From JAOACQ01 sp049968515 (GTDB lineage: Bacteria > Spirochaetota > Brevinematia > Brevinematales > JAOACQ01): a stretch of DNA of 64,000 nucleotides. The DNA lies in contig JBMFQR010000002.1 of NCBI GenBank assembly GCA_049968515.1, forward strand, positions 1 to 64,000, in the 5' to 3' direction. The notes under the pieces were generated by a model. It had not been told where the DNA came from. It searched no databases and saw nothing but the letters and a program-made list of their open reading frames with translations. Both the position numbers and the translations under genes were made by a program. The number at the start of each line of letters is the position of its first letter. Positions within the stretch are counted from its first letter, which is position 1. Below are positions 15,913 through 25,988 of the stretch, in pieces.

Positions 15913-18264
15913 ATGAAGGTTACATATAACTGGCTGAAGGAATTTGTAAATTTTGAAGTTAGCCCCGAAGAACTTGGGAACATACTCACATCCGTTGGTC
16001 CGGAAGTTGTTTCTATAAAACAGGCTGGAATATCAAAGGATAATAAAAAGAATATAAAACCTGCAAGAGTAATTGAAATAAAAAAGCATCCCTCTGCTGA
16101 TAACTTAAAAGTTGTTCTTGTGGACACAGGGGATGAAAAAAGACAGGTAATAACAAATTCTCCCATTCTTACAAAGGATGATTTTGTCATCTACGCAGCC
16201 TCTGGAACTATTTTTCCCAACGGTTTTGAGGTAAAAACCATAAATATAAAAAATGAAAAATCCGAGGGAATGCTTCTTGCGAAAGAACACCTTAACCTTG
16301 AAGAAAAAAGCACGGACATTTTTGTTTTGGGTAAGGATAAGAAAAAGGCAATAAGTCTTTTTGAAATTTATGGAGAAGAGGATTACATTCTTGACATTGA
16401 GCTTACATCCAACAGATCTGACTGCCTTTCTGTTCTGGGAATAGCAAGGGAAATATCCGCTGCTTTAAACCTTCAACTAAATCTCACTCACAATTCTGTT
16501 GAGGCAAGTATTGAAGAGCTTCCTGATGTAGAAATTCTTGACACAGAAGATTGTCCAAGATACTCTGCAAGGATATTAAGGGAGATTAGCGTAACAGATT
16601 CACCCGAGTGGATAAAAAGAAGGCTTGAGCTCTGTGGAATTAGAGCAATAAACAACATAGTGGATGCTACAAACTATGTCCTTTTGGAGCTTGGTCATCC
16701 AACCCATGCATTTGATTTAGAATTGCTTAAGGGTGGAAAAATAATAGTAAGAAAGGCTTATAAAAATGAGACAATAACAGCACTCGATGGTGTAAAATAC
16801 GACCTTGCTAATGATATGCTAATCATTGCCGATGAGGAAAAACCCGTTGCCATTGCCGGAATTATGGGGGGGGAATACAGCGGAATTATTACTTCCACAA
16901 GAAATGTATTTCTTGAAAGTGCCTACTTTTCACCAGTCTCCATTAGAAAAACCTCAAAAAAGCTTGGCTTAAAGACAGAATCAAGCTATAGATTTGAGAG
17001 AGGGACAGACTGGGAAATAACCACAAAGGCTCTCGAAAGACTTACAGAAATTATAATGCTTACAACCTCTCCAAAAATTTCTAAAATAAGGGATGAGTAC
17101 AAAAATATTTTCAGGGAAAGAGTTGTAAAGGTCAAACCTGAATACATTTCAGAAAAGATAGGTGTAAATTTCTCACTTAAAGAGATAGAACATTTTGTTA
17201 AAAGGCTTCATTTCACGGTGGTCTCAAAAGAGAAGGATTTTATCGAGGTAAAAATACCATCTTTCAGGGACGATGTATCAAGACAGATTGATATAGTTGA
17301 AGAAATATCAAGAATCTACGGATACAACAGGATACCTCAAAACCCATTTAAACCACCAATTGATGTTAAAAATCTTGCATTCAAAAAAGATATTTACTGG
17401 CTTTTACGTGAATTGCTTTTAAACTCTGGCTATACCGAAACCTTCAATTATTCATTCTGTGGTGAAGAGGATGTAAGTAGATTTAAATTAAACAAAGATG
17501 AGCTTATAAAGCTTCAAAACCCTCTTTCCAGCGATATTTCAATCTTAAGGCCATATATGTTTATAAACCTTTTAAAAACGCTGAATTATAATGTCAGGAG
17601 TGCCTATAAAGAAGATTTAAAACTTTTTGAGTATGGAGCAATATTCAAAAAAATAAATGGTGAATTAAAAGAAAAAAAGATATTCTGTCTAATGCTTTAC
17701 GGCAGGAACTATGATTACTACAATGCATCCGGGATTATGGAAACATTGCTAGAAAAAGTGGCAAAGAAGAGAATCGACTATGAAAGAATTGAAAAGCCAT
17801 TTCTCCACCCGGTTAATTCGGCAAAAGTAAAATTCGATAATGTCGAAGCTGGCTTTGTGGGGGAAATTCACCCTGACATAAAGGAAGCCTTTGAGCTGAA
17901 ATATCCAGTCTATGTGGTCGAAATAGAAACTGAAGAGCTTGCAAAATATTTAGATAAAAACATCAAGGTGGAAAAATTCTCAAGATTTCCACCTGTTAGT
18001 AGGGATATATCCATAATTGTGGATAAAGGAATACTTGCAAGAAGTATAATGAATGAGATAAGTATTTTCCATAAGTGGATAACACAGGTTGATTTTGTTG
18101 ATATTTTCGAGGGGAATCAGATCGGCGAAAATAAAAGAAGTCTGACCTTCTCCATTCAGTTTTCAAACGTTGAAAGAACTCTTACCGATGAAGAGGTAAA
18201 TTCCATAATGGAAAATCTTATCGTAGAACTTAACAAAAAATTTAATGCTGAATTGAGAAAGTAA
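15913..18264 (+). CDS. pheT: Phenylalanyl-tRNA synthetase beta subunit
   Basis: A 783-residue beta subunit. In order: an EMAP-II-like tRNA-binding domain (about 40-150, with KKHPSADNLKV), the B3/B4 editing domain (about 210-370, with ATNYVLLELGHPTHAFD), the B5 domain (about 395-475), the catalytic-like core, and the C-terminal ferredoxin-fold anticodon-binding domain (about 690-783, with FPPVSRDISIIVD). Length is standard. It is co-transcribed with pheS; the hpt gene follows 15 nt later. Confidence 0.95.
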   Translation: MKVTYNWLKEFVNFEVSPEELGNILTSVGPEVVSIKQAGISKDNKKNIKPARVIEIKKHPSADNLKVVLVDTGDEKRQVITNSPILTKDDFVIYAASGTIFPNGFEVKTINIKNEKSEGMLLAKEHLNLEEKSTDIFVLGKDKKKAISLFEIYGEEDYILDIELTSNRSDCLSVLGIAREISAALNLQLNLTHNSVEASIEELPDVEILDTEDCPRYSARILREISVTDSPEWIKRRLELCGIRAINNIVDATNYVLLELGHPTHAFDLELLKGGKIIVRKAYKNETITALDGVKYDLANDMLIIADEEKPVAIAGIMGGEYSGIITSTRNVFLESAYFSPVSIRKTSKKLGLKTESSYRFERGTDWEITTKALERLTEIIMLTTSPKISKIRDEYKNIFRERVVKVKPEYISEKIGVNFSLKEIEHFVKRLHFTVVSKEKDFIEVKIPSFRDDVSRQIDIVEEISRIYGYNRIPQNPFKPPIDVKNLAFKKDIYWLLRELLLNSGYTETFNYSFCGEEDVSRFKLNKDELIKLQNPLSSDISILRPYMFINLLKTLNYNVRSAYKEDLKLFEYGAIFKKINGELKEKKIFCLMLYGRNYDYYNASGIMETLLEKVAKKRIDYERIEKPFLHPVNSAKVKFDNVEAGFVGEIHPDIKEAFELKYPVYVVEIETEELAKYLDKNIKVEKFSRFPPVSRDISIIVDKGILARSIMNEISIFHKWITQVDFVDIFEGNQIGENKRSLTFSIQFSNVERTLTDEEVNSIMENLIVELNKKFNAELRK

Positions 18265-18279
18265 ATTGCATAAAATCTT

Positions 18280-18792
18280 ATGTTAAAGATTTACATAGAT
18301 GAAGAAAGAATAAAAAGCAGGGTCAAAAGTATAGCAAAAGAAATAGAAAAAGAGATTGGAGATAAAGAGGTTGTGTTCATCTCCAATCTGAAAGGTTCCA
18401 TAATCTTTTTTGCAGATATTATAAGACACATAAAAAGTACAAATATTGTAATAGATTTTATTGCAACTGAAAGCTACTCCGGCAGAAAATCCACTGGGGA
18501 AATAAAGATACTGAAGGATATAAGCCTTGATTTATCCGGCAGAGATATTATTCTTATTGAAGATATTCTGGATACTGGGTTGACTTTGCAAACCTTAATT
18601 AATTATATTAAAGAAGTGCATAAACCATCTTCTATAAAGACTGTAATTCTTCTTGACAAACCATCAAGAAGAATAGTAGATTTAAAAGTAGATTACACTG
18701 GTTTTGTAATAGAGGATGTTTTTGTGGTGGGTTATGGAATGGACTATGATGAAAGATATAGAAATTTACCCTATATTGCAATTTTAGAGTAA
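18280..18792 (+). CDS. hpt: Hypoxanthine phosphoribosyltransferase
   Basis: Purine salvage enzyme making IMP or GMP from hypoxanthine or guanine and PRPP. The 170 residues contain the PRPP-binding motif ILIEDILDTGLTL (91-103), an LKGS loop near 37-40 and a C-terminal segment DYTGFVIEDVFVVGYGMDYDERYRNLPYIA that is diagnostic of Hpt. It lies 15 nt after pheT and 15 nt before ftsH, an arrangement also seen in other bacteria where hpt precedes ftsH. Confidence 0.93.
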   Translation: MLKIYIDEERIKSRVKSIAKEIEKEIGDKEVVFISNLKGSIIFFADIIRHIKSTNIVIDFIATESYSGRKSTGEIKILKDISLDLSGRDIILIEDILDTGLTLQTLINYIKEVHKPSSIKTVILLDKPSRRIVDLKVDYTGFVIEDVFVVGYGMDYDERYRNLPYIAILE

Positions 18793-18807
18793 TACAAAGG
18801 AGCGAAG

Positions 18808-20721
18808 ATGTCAAAGAGTGAAAAGAACAAGAAAACCAATGATTTTCTAACCTCAGGAGATAATTCTGCAAAGTATATCTCTATACTTTTGCTTATAGTA
18901 CTGGCAGCCTTTTTGTTTTTAATGTTTACAAATAAACCAAAGGAAACCTTAATATCCTATACAAAATTTTTAAGCTACATAGAGAATGACAGTATAAGCC
19001 AGATAATAATAGAAGGACAATCAATACGTGGTGTTTTTAAAGCCACCATTGATGGCAGCAGATACTTCAAAACCTATCTCCCGCTTGAAGATAGAGATCT
19101 ACTTTCTCTTCTGAAACAGCACAATGTAGATGTAATAGGAGAGAAATTAAAGGATAATTTCATTTCAAACTACATAATAAGCACTATAATAACCATAGTT
19201 ATACTTGGATTGTTATGGTTTCTTATGATAAGAGGAATGCAGGGAAACGATCCCGGAAAGGCAATGTCATTTGCGAGAAGCAAGGCAAGATTGTATAAGG
19301 ATATAAGCAACAAGGTAAAGTTTAACGATGTGGCTGGGTGTGAGGAGGCAAAAGCTGACTTACAGGAGGTTGTTGAATTCCTGAAGAATCCCAAAAAGTT
19401 TTCTTCCATTGGTGCAAGAATACCCAAGGGCGTTCTACTTGTGGGTTCACCCGGTACCGGAAAGACTCTTTTAGCAAAGGCCGTGGCTGGTGAGGCAGAT
19501 GTGCCTTTCTTCAGTGTAAGTGGATCTGAGTTTGTGGAAATGTTTGTAGGAGTTGGTGCCGCAAGGGTGAGGGATCTTTTTGCACAGGGTAGAAAAAATG
19601 CCCCCTGCATAATATTTATAGATGAGCTTGATGCTGTTGGTAGGTCCAGAGGAACGGGGCTTGGAGGCTCTCATGATGAAAGAGAGCAAACCTTAAACCA
19701 GATACTTGTCGAAATGGATGGGTTTGATTCATCCGAGGGATTGATAGTCATCGCTGCAACAAACAGGCCTGATATTCTCGATGTCGCTTTGATGAGACCG
19801 GGAAGATTTGATCGCCAGATTGTTGTTGACAAGCCTGATGTCAAAGCAAGAGAGGCTATACTGAAAATACACACGAGAAAAATCCCGCTTGATGATGACG
19901 TTGATCTTAGCATTATAGCAAGAGGTACACCCGGCTTTACTGGAGCAGACCTTGAAAATCTTGTTAATGAAGCAGCCTTAAGAGCTGCCAGAGAAAACAG
20001 AAAGAAGGCAAATATGTCCGACTTTGAATTTGCAAAGGATAAGGTGCTTATGGGTCCCGAAAGAAGAAGTGCTGTCTTAAGCGAAGAGGAAAAGCTTATC
20101 ACAGCCTACCATGAATCAGGACATGCAATAGCAGGGCATCTTTTGCCACTTGTGGACCCCATACACAAAGTCACAATAATACCGAGGGGAAGAGCTTTAG
20201 GCATAACAGCCACACTGCCACTTGATGAGAAGAAAAACTATTCCAGAGAAGAAATTATGGAAGAACTTATAGTCCTTCTTTCTGGAAGGGCTGCCGAGGA
20301 GCTAAAATTTGGTAAAAATTGGATTTCGACTGGTGCCTCAAACGATATAGAAAGAGCCACAAAGATTGCAAACTCGATGGTCTGTGAATGGGGTATGAGC
20401 GAGGAGCTTGGTCCTGTAACATATGGAGAGAAAGAAGGCCCTGTTTTCTTAGGGAAAGACCTTGTAGCAAGAAAAAATTTTAGTGAGAAAATCCATGAGA
20501 TAATTGACAATGAAGTAAAACAGATTATCACAAATGCTTACGAAAAAGCAAAGGCTCTCTTGAAAAAGAATATATCAAAGCTTGATGCCCTTTCAAGCAA
20601 GCTTCTTGAGAAAGAGGTTTTGAATGCAGCAGAAATAGAGGAAATCCTCGGTAGATCAGATAAAAAGAGATATCCAATTCTGGAAAAACTTGGCAAGAAA
20701 CTTGCCGCCCAGGAAGTTTAG
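18808..20721 (+). CDS. ftsH: ATP-dependent zinc metalloprotease FtsH
   Basis: A 637-residue inner-membrane AAA+ protease that degrades misfolded membrane proteins and short-lived regulators. Two transmembrane helices (about 25-42 and 115-135) flank a small periplasmic domain. The AAA domain holds Walker A GSPGTGKT (about 213-220), Walker B IIFIDELDAVG and the second region of homology with NRPD and RPGRFDR. The zinc site HESGH is at about 435-439, with the third ligand Asp downstream in GASNDIERAT. An AAAGGAGCGA ribosome binding site precedes the ATG. All catalytic motifs are intact. Confidence 0.97.
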   Translation: MSKSEKNKKTNDFLTSGDNSAKYISILLLIVLAAFLFLMFTNKPKETLISYTKFLSYIENDSISQIIIEGQSIRGVFKATIDGSRYFKTYLPLEDRDLLSLLKQHNVDVIGEKLKDNFISNYIISTIITIVILGLLWFLMIRGMQGNDPGKAMSFARSKARLYKDISNKVKFNDVAGCEEAKADLQEVVEFLKNPKKFSSIGARIPKGVLLVGSPGTGKTLLAKAVAGEADVPFFSVSGSEFVEMFVGVGAARVRDLFAQGRKNAPCIIFIDELDAVGRSRGTGLGGSHDEREQTLNQILVEMDGFDSSEGLIVIAATNRPDILDVALMRPGRFDRQIVVDKPDVKAREAILKIHTRKIPLDDDVDLSIIARGTPGFTGADLENLVNEAALRAARENRKKANMSDFEFAKDKVLMGPERRSAVLSEEEKLITAYHESGHAIAGHLLPLVDPIHKVTIIPRGRALGITATLPLDEKKNYSREEIMEELIVLLSGRAAEELKFGKNWISTGASNDIERATKIANSMVCEWGMSEELGPVTYGEKEGPVFLGKDLVARKNFSEKIHEIIDNEVKQIITNAYEKAKALLKKNISKLDALSSKLLEKEVLNAAEIEEILGRSDKKRYPILEKLGKKLAAQEV

Positions 20722-20731
20722 TGAGAAAAAT

Positions 20732-21694
20732 ATGAAATTAAAAAGTAATGAGGTGTTTGAAAAGGTTAAAACAGAAGTATCAAAGCTAATAGTCGGTCAG
20801 GAAGAGACAATAAAGCTTTTGTTCTTAACAATCATAGCAAATGGGCACTCACTGATTGAGGGTGTCCCCGGGCTTGCAAAAACAATGATAGTCAATGCAC
20901 TTGCAAGGATACTATCACTTGAGTTTAACAGGATTCAGTTCACGCCTGATCTTATGCCGTCCGATGTTACCGGAACAGAAATAATGAATCTTTCGGATGA
21001 AAAAAAGGGATTTGTTTTTTTGAAAGGACCAATTTTCGCAAATGTATTGCTTGCTGATGAAATCAATAGAACTCCACCAAAAACTCAATCTGCATTACTA
21101 CAGGCAATGCAGGAAAAGAAGGTCACCATTTTAGGAAAAACATATGAGCTTCCAAAACCATTTTTCGTATTTGCCACACAAAATCCCATAGAATATCAGG
21201 GAACATATCCTCTTCCAGAGGCACAGCTCGATAGATTCCTCTTTAAAATAAGTATCTCCTATCCAGACCACAAAGAAGAGATGAAAATACTGGATGTCAA
21301 TCCAGACAATGTAGACAAGCTTAAACCAGCCTTAAAGCAGAATGAGATTTTAGAGCTTCAAGAAAAGACAAGAGAGATTTTCGTCTCAGAAAAAGTCAAA
21401 AGTTATATCCTCGATATAACAAGAAACACAAGGCCACAACAAACCAGCTTTTCTCTAATAAAGGACTACGTAAGCTGGGGTGTTGGCCCAAGAGGATCGC
21501 AGATGCTTCTAAATGCCTCAAAAGCAAATGCACTAATAAAAGAGAAGACATATGTCGATAAGGAAGATGTGGACGAGGTTTTATTTCCTGTGCTAAATCA
21601 CAGAATATTTCTGTCTTATCATGCAAATGCAGAGGGTATTACAACAGAAGGTATTATCTCATATATTAAGAAAGAGGTGGAAAAGTTAATATGA
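20732..21694 (+). CDS. MoxR-family AAA+ ATPase
   Basis: A 320-residue AAA+ chaperone of the MoxR/RavA clade: Walker A GVPGLAKT (44-51), ADEINRTPPKTQSALLQAMQE with Walker B near 106-122, and sensor ATQNPIEYQGTYPLPEAQLDRF near 150-170. MoxR proteins usually load metals or remodel partner proteins together with a DUF58 or von Willebrand protein; neither is next to it here. ATG 20732 is chosen because it overlaps nothing; the frame further upstream runs into ftsH. The stop overlaps the next start by 4 nt. Confidence 0.9.
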   Translation: MKLKSNEVFEKVKTEVSKLIVGQEETIKLLFLTIIANGHSLIEGVPGLAKTMIVNALARILSLEFNRIQFTPDLMPSDVTGTEIMNLSDEKKGFVFLKGPIFANVLLADEINRTPPKTQSALLQAMQEKKVTILGKTYELPKPFFVFATQNPIEYQGTYPLPEAQLDRFLFKISISYPDHKEEMKILDVNPDNVDKLKPALKQNEILELQEKTREIFVSEKVKSYILDITRNTRPQQTSFSLIKDYVSWGVGPRGSQMLLNASKANALIKEKTYVDKEDVDEVLFPVLNHRIFLSYHANAEGITTEGIISYIKKEVEKLI

Positions 21695-22413
21695 ACTTTA
21701 TTAAAAAATTAATATTTTTTATGCTAATTACTGCTTCTCTATTTTCATCATCTTTATGGAAGGATGGAAATATATTTTACAAACCAAAGATAAAAGATGG
21801 GGAATTAATCAAAATAAAATTTTCTGAAAAAACAATAATGAAATATCGAATTGAACAGAAAAACAGCAGTTATTTAACCAAAAAAGGAATAAGAGGTGGA
21901 GGAGAAGTTTTTAGCTTCTTTCCTGATGCAGAAGCAAAAGAAAATGATACCGTTAAAAACTCCCAAAGTTTTACAATAAACAATGAAAATAACTTCAACT
22001 TAAAGGCAAAGGTTTCTTCAATTCAGGAAAATGTAGCATCATTTACCGGAACCAACTCTATCATCATTGCAGGTGAAAACTACAATCTTAAAATCAGCGG
22101 TGAATTTGATATTTACGATCTCGGAGCTGATAACTCAATACTATCAACAGACATAAACAACCTTGCCTTTCAGATTGATAGAGCAAACCTGAAAACTGAA
22201 GAGATTATTTCAGAAAATGATATAATCTTTCAGACAAATTATACAGAAATATCAACCAATATCGTCATAAATCCAACAAACAACACAACCAATACAGAGA
22301 TTGTTACAAATCTCTCATCATTTGAAATAAAATTGAAAGGAATTTCAGAAGAAAAGAAAAGGCAGTTGATTTTCAATTATCTTAACTCAATCATAAATCA
22401 GTTGTTTAAATAG
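21691..22413 (+). CDS. Exported FlgH-like protein (divergent L-ring family)
   Basis: The 240-residue product starts with a signal peptide ending near residue 20 and then SLWKDGNIFY, which resembles the SLW start of mature FlgH. Further on, GTNSIIIAGENYNLKISGEFDIYDL and DNSILSTDINNLAF (about 120-160) match the FlgH pattern in which a 'GE...v.i.G.vrp.Di...Ntv.S..iad' series of strands occurs. There is no lipobox cysteine. The C-terminal third is rich in Thr and Asn and not FlgH-like. No other flagellar gene lies nearby; the ATGA overlap with the moxR-type gene implies co-translation. FlgH membership is a moderate inference. Confidence 0.5.
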   Translation: MNFIKKLIFFMLITASLFSSSLWKDGNIFYKPKIKDGELIKIKFSEKTIMKYRIEQKNSSYLTKKGIRGGGEVFSFFPDAEAKENDTVKNSQSFTINNENNFNLKAKVSSIQENVASFTGTNSIIIAGENYNLKISGEFDIYDLGADNSILSTDINNLAFQIDRANLKTEEIISENDIIFQTNYTEISTNIVINPTNNTTNTEIVTNLSSFEIKLKGISEEKKRQLIFNYLNSIINQLFK

Positions 22414-22423
22414 GATAGAATAT

Positions 22424-24301
22424 ATGCTTGAAAAGGTGAACTTTCCAGAGGATTTGAAAAAATTAAAGATTGAAGAGCTTGAAATTTTATCGGAAGAAAT
22501 AAGAGATTTCCTCATAGAAAAAGTAACAAAGACTGGTGGACACCTTTCCCCCAATCTCGGAATTGTGGAGCTTACAATTGCACTCCACTACTCATTTGAT
22601 TTCCCGAAAGACAGTCTTATCTGGGATGTCGGTCATCAGTCATATGTTCATAAGATTTTGACCGGAAGAAAGCACCTTTTTGATAAACTGAGACAATCAG
22701 GTGGCCTTTCTGGCTACCCGGAACCAGAAGAAAGCAAATATGATTGCTTTCATTCAGGCCACAGTTCAACCTCAATCTCTCTCGCTTCGGGACTTGCAAA
22801 AGCAAAATCCTTAAAAAATGATGAAAGCTATACCATTGCAGTCATTGGAGATGGGGCATTCACAGGTGGGCTTGTTTATGAGGCGATAAATACAATCGCC
22901 CATGAAAACCTACCTGTCATAATAATTCTTAATGACAACGGAATGTCAATCTCTCAGAATGTTGGCGGTATAGCAAAATACCTTCGTCAACTTCAATCCT
23001 CAAAATCCTATCTTCATTTCAAATGGTCGGTAGAAAAAATCTTAAAGAAAAAACTCTCGACAGTAGGTGAGAAGATGGTAAAGTTTTTATACAGACTGAA
23101 AGAATCAATAAAAATCCTCTCAATGGGAAGGAATTTCTTTGAGGATCTTGGAATAGCCTACTTGGGTCCGATGGATGGACATAATATAAAAACACTTATA
23201 AATACCTTTGAAGAGGTAAAAAAAGTAAAAAAGCCGATACTAATACACATTGTAACCAGAAAAGGCAAAGGCTACATTCCATCAGAGGAAAATCCAGGCA
23301 AATACCATGGAATAAGCCCTTCAATTACAAATGGTGATAGTTTTCAACCGGAAAAAAGTGGCATAACCTACTCGGAAGTTTTCGGGAAAAAGCTATGCGA
23401 ATTGGCAAAAAAAGATGAAAAGATCTTTGCCATTACAGCAGCGATGAAACTCGGAACTGGACTGCTCGAATTTTCCAACCAGTTTCCCCACAGATTTTCA
23501 GACGTTGGTATTACCGAGGATCATGCAATACTTTACGCCGCTGGTTTGCAAAAGGCTGGTTTCAAACCGGTCGTAGCCATCTATTCCACCTTTTTACAGC
23601 GCGGCTATGACGAGCTTATCCATGACGTTGGCATAGGCAACTACAAAATCTTATTCTGCATTGATAGAGCAGGTCTTGTTGCCGATGATGGCAAAACACA
23701 TCAGGGCATATTTGACATTTCATACCTTAGAAGCATCCCAAATTTTACAATAATGCTTCCTTCCTGTAAAACTGAATTAGAACAGATGATGGAATACGCC
23801 ATTGAAAATCTTGATGGACCTATTGCAATAAGATACCCAAAGGATAGTGCAACTGATTATGAAGAATTTAATCCTCTTTCATGCCCAATAAAAAAAGGGA
23901 CTGGAATAACAGTAAAAAGCGGCAAAGATTTAATTTTAATCTCTACTGGAACTCTTCTTAAAGAGGCACTTTATGCATCGAAAGCACTCGAAGGCATTAT
24001 AGACATTGAGGTTTACAATCTCAGATTTGCAAAACCCTTAAGTGAGGAGATTTTTCTTTCTTTTTCCGATGATAGGCCGATATTAATAATAGAAGAGGGT
24101 ATAGAAAATGGGGGAGTAGCTTCATTTCTTCAAAAAAAGTTTTTAGGAAAAAACCAGAAGAGAAAGGTAGAAATAATAACTCTGCCAGATGAATTTCCAC
24201 CCATCGGGAAAAGAAATGAATTGCTACAACATTATTTCTTGACAGGAAAAGAAATTAAAACTAAAATAGAGGGTATGTTTTTTGGTAAAAACAGGAAATA
24301 A
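22424..24301 (+). CDS. dxs: 1-deoxy-D-xylulose-5-phosphate synthase
   Basis: First enzyme of the MEP isoprenoid pathway; joins pyruvate and glyceraldehyde 3-phosphate using thiamine diphosphate. The 625 residues carry GHLSPNLGIVELTIALHY near 38-55, the WDVGHQSYVHKILTGR block near 66-82, the ThDP/metal motif GDGAFTGG near 142-149 with the NDNGMSIS partner, and the second domain with catalytic Glu in GITEDHA near 363. The C-terminal transketolase domain is complete. It follows the FlgH-like gene by 10 nt. Other MEP genes are outside the window. Confidence 0.96.
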   Translation: MLEKVNFPEDLKKLKIEELEILSEEIRDFLIEKVTKTGGHLSPNLGIVELTIALHYSFDFPKDSLIWDVGHQSYVHKILTGRKHLFDKLRQSGGLSGYPEPEESKYDCFHSGHSSTSISLASGLAKAKSLKNDESYTIAVIGDGAFTGGLVYEAINTIAHENLPVIIILNDNGMSISQNVGGIAKYLRQLQSSKSYLHFKWSVEKILKKKLSTVGEKMVKFLYRLKESIKILSMGRNFFEDLGIAYLGPMDGHNIKTLINTFEEVKKVKKPILIHIVTRKGKGYIPSEENPGKYHGISPSITNGDSFQPEKSGITYSEVFGKKLCELAKKDEKIFAITAAMKLGTGLLEFSNQFPHRFSDVGITEDHAILYAAGLQKAGFKPVVAIYSTFLQRGYDELIHDVGIGNYKILFCIDRAGLVADDGKTHQGIFDISYLRSIPNFTIMLPSCKTELEQMMEYAIENLDGPIAIRYPKDSATDYEEFNPLSCPIKKGTGITVKSGKDLILISTGTLLKEALYASKALEGIIDIEVYNLRFAKPLSEEIFLSFSDDRPILIIEEGIENGGVASFLQKKFLGKNQKRKVEIITLPDEFPPIGKRNELLQHYFLTGKEIKTKIEGMFFGKNRK

Positions 24302-24304
24302 ATA

Positions 24305-25453
24305 ATGGCGAGGAAGAAAAAAACATCTTCTAACGAAGCAAATAAAAAATCTACCTCTGTAAATCACTCAAATTCTATTCTTCAAATCTATCACAAAAAG
24401 GATAGATCTCTCAAAATAATCAAAGAAATGAGTGAATTTCTCCGGATCCTCGATATAAGAGAAAGTGAATTATTGAAAACAATGATAGTAAGATTCGCCA
24501 TAGAAGCTGTAGAAGCCCGTGCAGGCTCACTCGTTGTTTATGATGAAAATAAAAACATACTTAAATACCAGAATACCTTTGTGTATGATGAGAACAACAA
24601 GATTGTACTGGACACATCAATATTTGAATCCTATAGTGACCTTCTTGATGTACAGATATTCATTGGAGAAGGAATTGTAGGTGATGCATACTTAAAAGGC
24701 GTTCCGGTGCTTGTTGAGGATATAGAAAATAGTATATACACAGTTCCCTATCTTGCAAAGGTTATGAAAATAGATGTCAACTCAGCAATTGCTGTACCAC
24801 TTAAGGTAGATAACGAAATTCCCGCCGTACTTGAAATTGTAAAATCAAAAGAAAAAGGCTCTTTAACCAAAGACGACCTTGAAGTAATAATGATAATTGC
24901 AAACTTTGCCTCAGCAACACTCGAAAATGCCAGATTATTCTTATGGGCAATACATGATAGCCTCACAAATCTTTACAACAACCATTACTTCTTTAAGGAA
25001 CTCGAAGATGAAATTGAGAAAAGCAAAAGATACAACAGAGTATTTTCACTTGTAATGTTTGACATAGATGATTTCAAACAGATAAACGACAAATACGGAC
25101 ATATAGCAGGAGATAAGGCTTTAAAACATCTTGCTGATTGTATAAGGAAAACCATAAGAAAAGATGTGGATATAGCAGCAAGGTATGGTGGAGATGAGTT
25201 TGTTATCGTTTTCCCGAACACCTCAGCAGAAAATGCCTTCAAGGTATGCAAAAGGCTATTGAGTACTGTCAGTGATACACCAGTAAATTTTGGAGATTTA
25301 AGCTTTTTTATAACTCTCAGTATGGGAATTTCTGAATTTCCCGCAGATGGGGAGGAAAGCTATTTTTTATTCAACCATGCTGATGAAGCACTATATTACT
25401 CAAAAAGAAAGGGTAAAAATAGAATAAGCCTTTACAAGCAGATTGAAAAATGA
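24305..25453 (+). CDS. GAF-GGDEF diguanylate cyclase
   Basis: A cytoplasmic 382-residue protein with a GAF sensor domain (about 50-200) and a GGDEF domain (about 215-378) that should make cyclic di-GMP. The active-site motif RYGGDEF (about 294-300) is intact, with the metal-binding FDIDDFKQINDKYGH near 248-262. The usual inhibitory RxxD site before the motif reads K-D-V-D, so product inhibition may be altered. No transmembrane segment is present. It begins 3 nt after dxs and overlaps folK by 4 nt. Confidence 0.9.
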   Translation: MARKKKTSSNEANKKSTSVNHSNSILQIYHKKDRSLKIIKEMSEFLRILDIRESELLKTMIVRFAIEAVEARAGSLVVYDENKNILKYQNTFVYDENNKIVLDTSIFESYSDLLDVQIFIGEGIVGDAYLKGVPVLVEDIENSIYTVPYLAKVMKIDVNSAIAVPLKVDNEIPAVLEIVKSKEKGSLTKDDLEVIMIIANFASATLENARLFLWAIHDSLTNLYNNHYFFKELEDEIEKSKRYNRVFSLVMFDIDDFKQINDKYGHIAGDKALKHLADCIRKTIRKDVDIAARYGGDEFVIVFPNTSAENAFKVCKRLLSTVSDTPVNFGDLSFFITLSMGISEFPADGEESYFLFNHADEALYYSKRKGKNRISLYKQIEK

Positions 25454-25908
25454 GCATCATTTTATCTATTGGCACAAATGAAGGCAATTTAAAAGAAAAC
25501 ATCAGAAAAGCCCTTTGTGAGTTGTCAGATTTTGCCAGGATAATCAAAATTTCAAAGGCTTACAGAACTGAACCCTATGGAAATAAATTACAGAAAAGAT
25601 TTATAAATTTAGCATTAGAGGTTGAAACTACTCTTACACCTCTAAAATTTTTAAAAAAATGTCAGGCAATTGAAAAAAAACTTGGTAGAAAAAGGTTAGA
25701 GAAATGGGGACCAAGGCCAATAGATATAGATATTATTTTCTGGCATGACATTATAATAGATAAACCGGAGCTAAAGGTCCCACACTATGATATGCAGAAC
25801 AGAGAATTTGTCTTAAAACCACTTATGGATATATGTCCCGATTTTATTCATCCGATATTCGGTAAGCCAATAAAAATACTCTATGAGGAATTAAAAAATA
25901 AATTTTAG
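25450..25908 (+). CDS. folK: 2-amino-4-hydroxy-6-hydroxymethyldihydropteridine pyrophosphokinase
   Basis: Folate pathway kinase that transfers pyrophosphate from ATP to hydroxymethyl-dihydropterin. The 152 residues open with the LSIGTNEGN motif and contain YRTEPYG and the signature RPIDIDIIFW (magnesium-binding Asp pair), followed by VPHYDMQNREFVLKPL. Length is typical of monofunctional FolK. It overlaps the GGDEF gene by ATGA and closes the run from moxR. A dihydrofolate reductase gene sits at 49247-49762. Confidence 0.95.
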   Translation: MSIILSIGTNEGNLKENIRKALCELSDFARIIKISKAYRTEPYGNKLQKRFINLALEVETTLTPLKFLKKCQAIEKKLGRKRLEKWGPRPIDIDIIFWHDIIIDKPELKVPHYDMQNREFVLKPLMDICPDFIHPIFGKPIKILYEELKNKF

Positions 25909-25927
25909 TAAAATAAAGCAAAAAAAA

Positions 25928-25966
25928 TTGACAATTTTTGAAAATAATTCAAAATATAAATTAGAT
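25928..25966 (+). promoter_or_regulatory. Candidate promoter upstream of the MshEN-domain gene
   Basis: A perfect TTGACA occurs at 25928-25933. The best -10 is less clear: AAATAT at 18 nt or TATAAA (25955-25960) at 21 nt. An AAAAGGAGG ribosome binding site lies just before the ATG at 25989. Confidence 0.45.
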
Positions 25967-25988
25967 AAAAAAGGAGGCTTGTCTCAAG

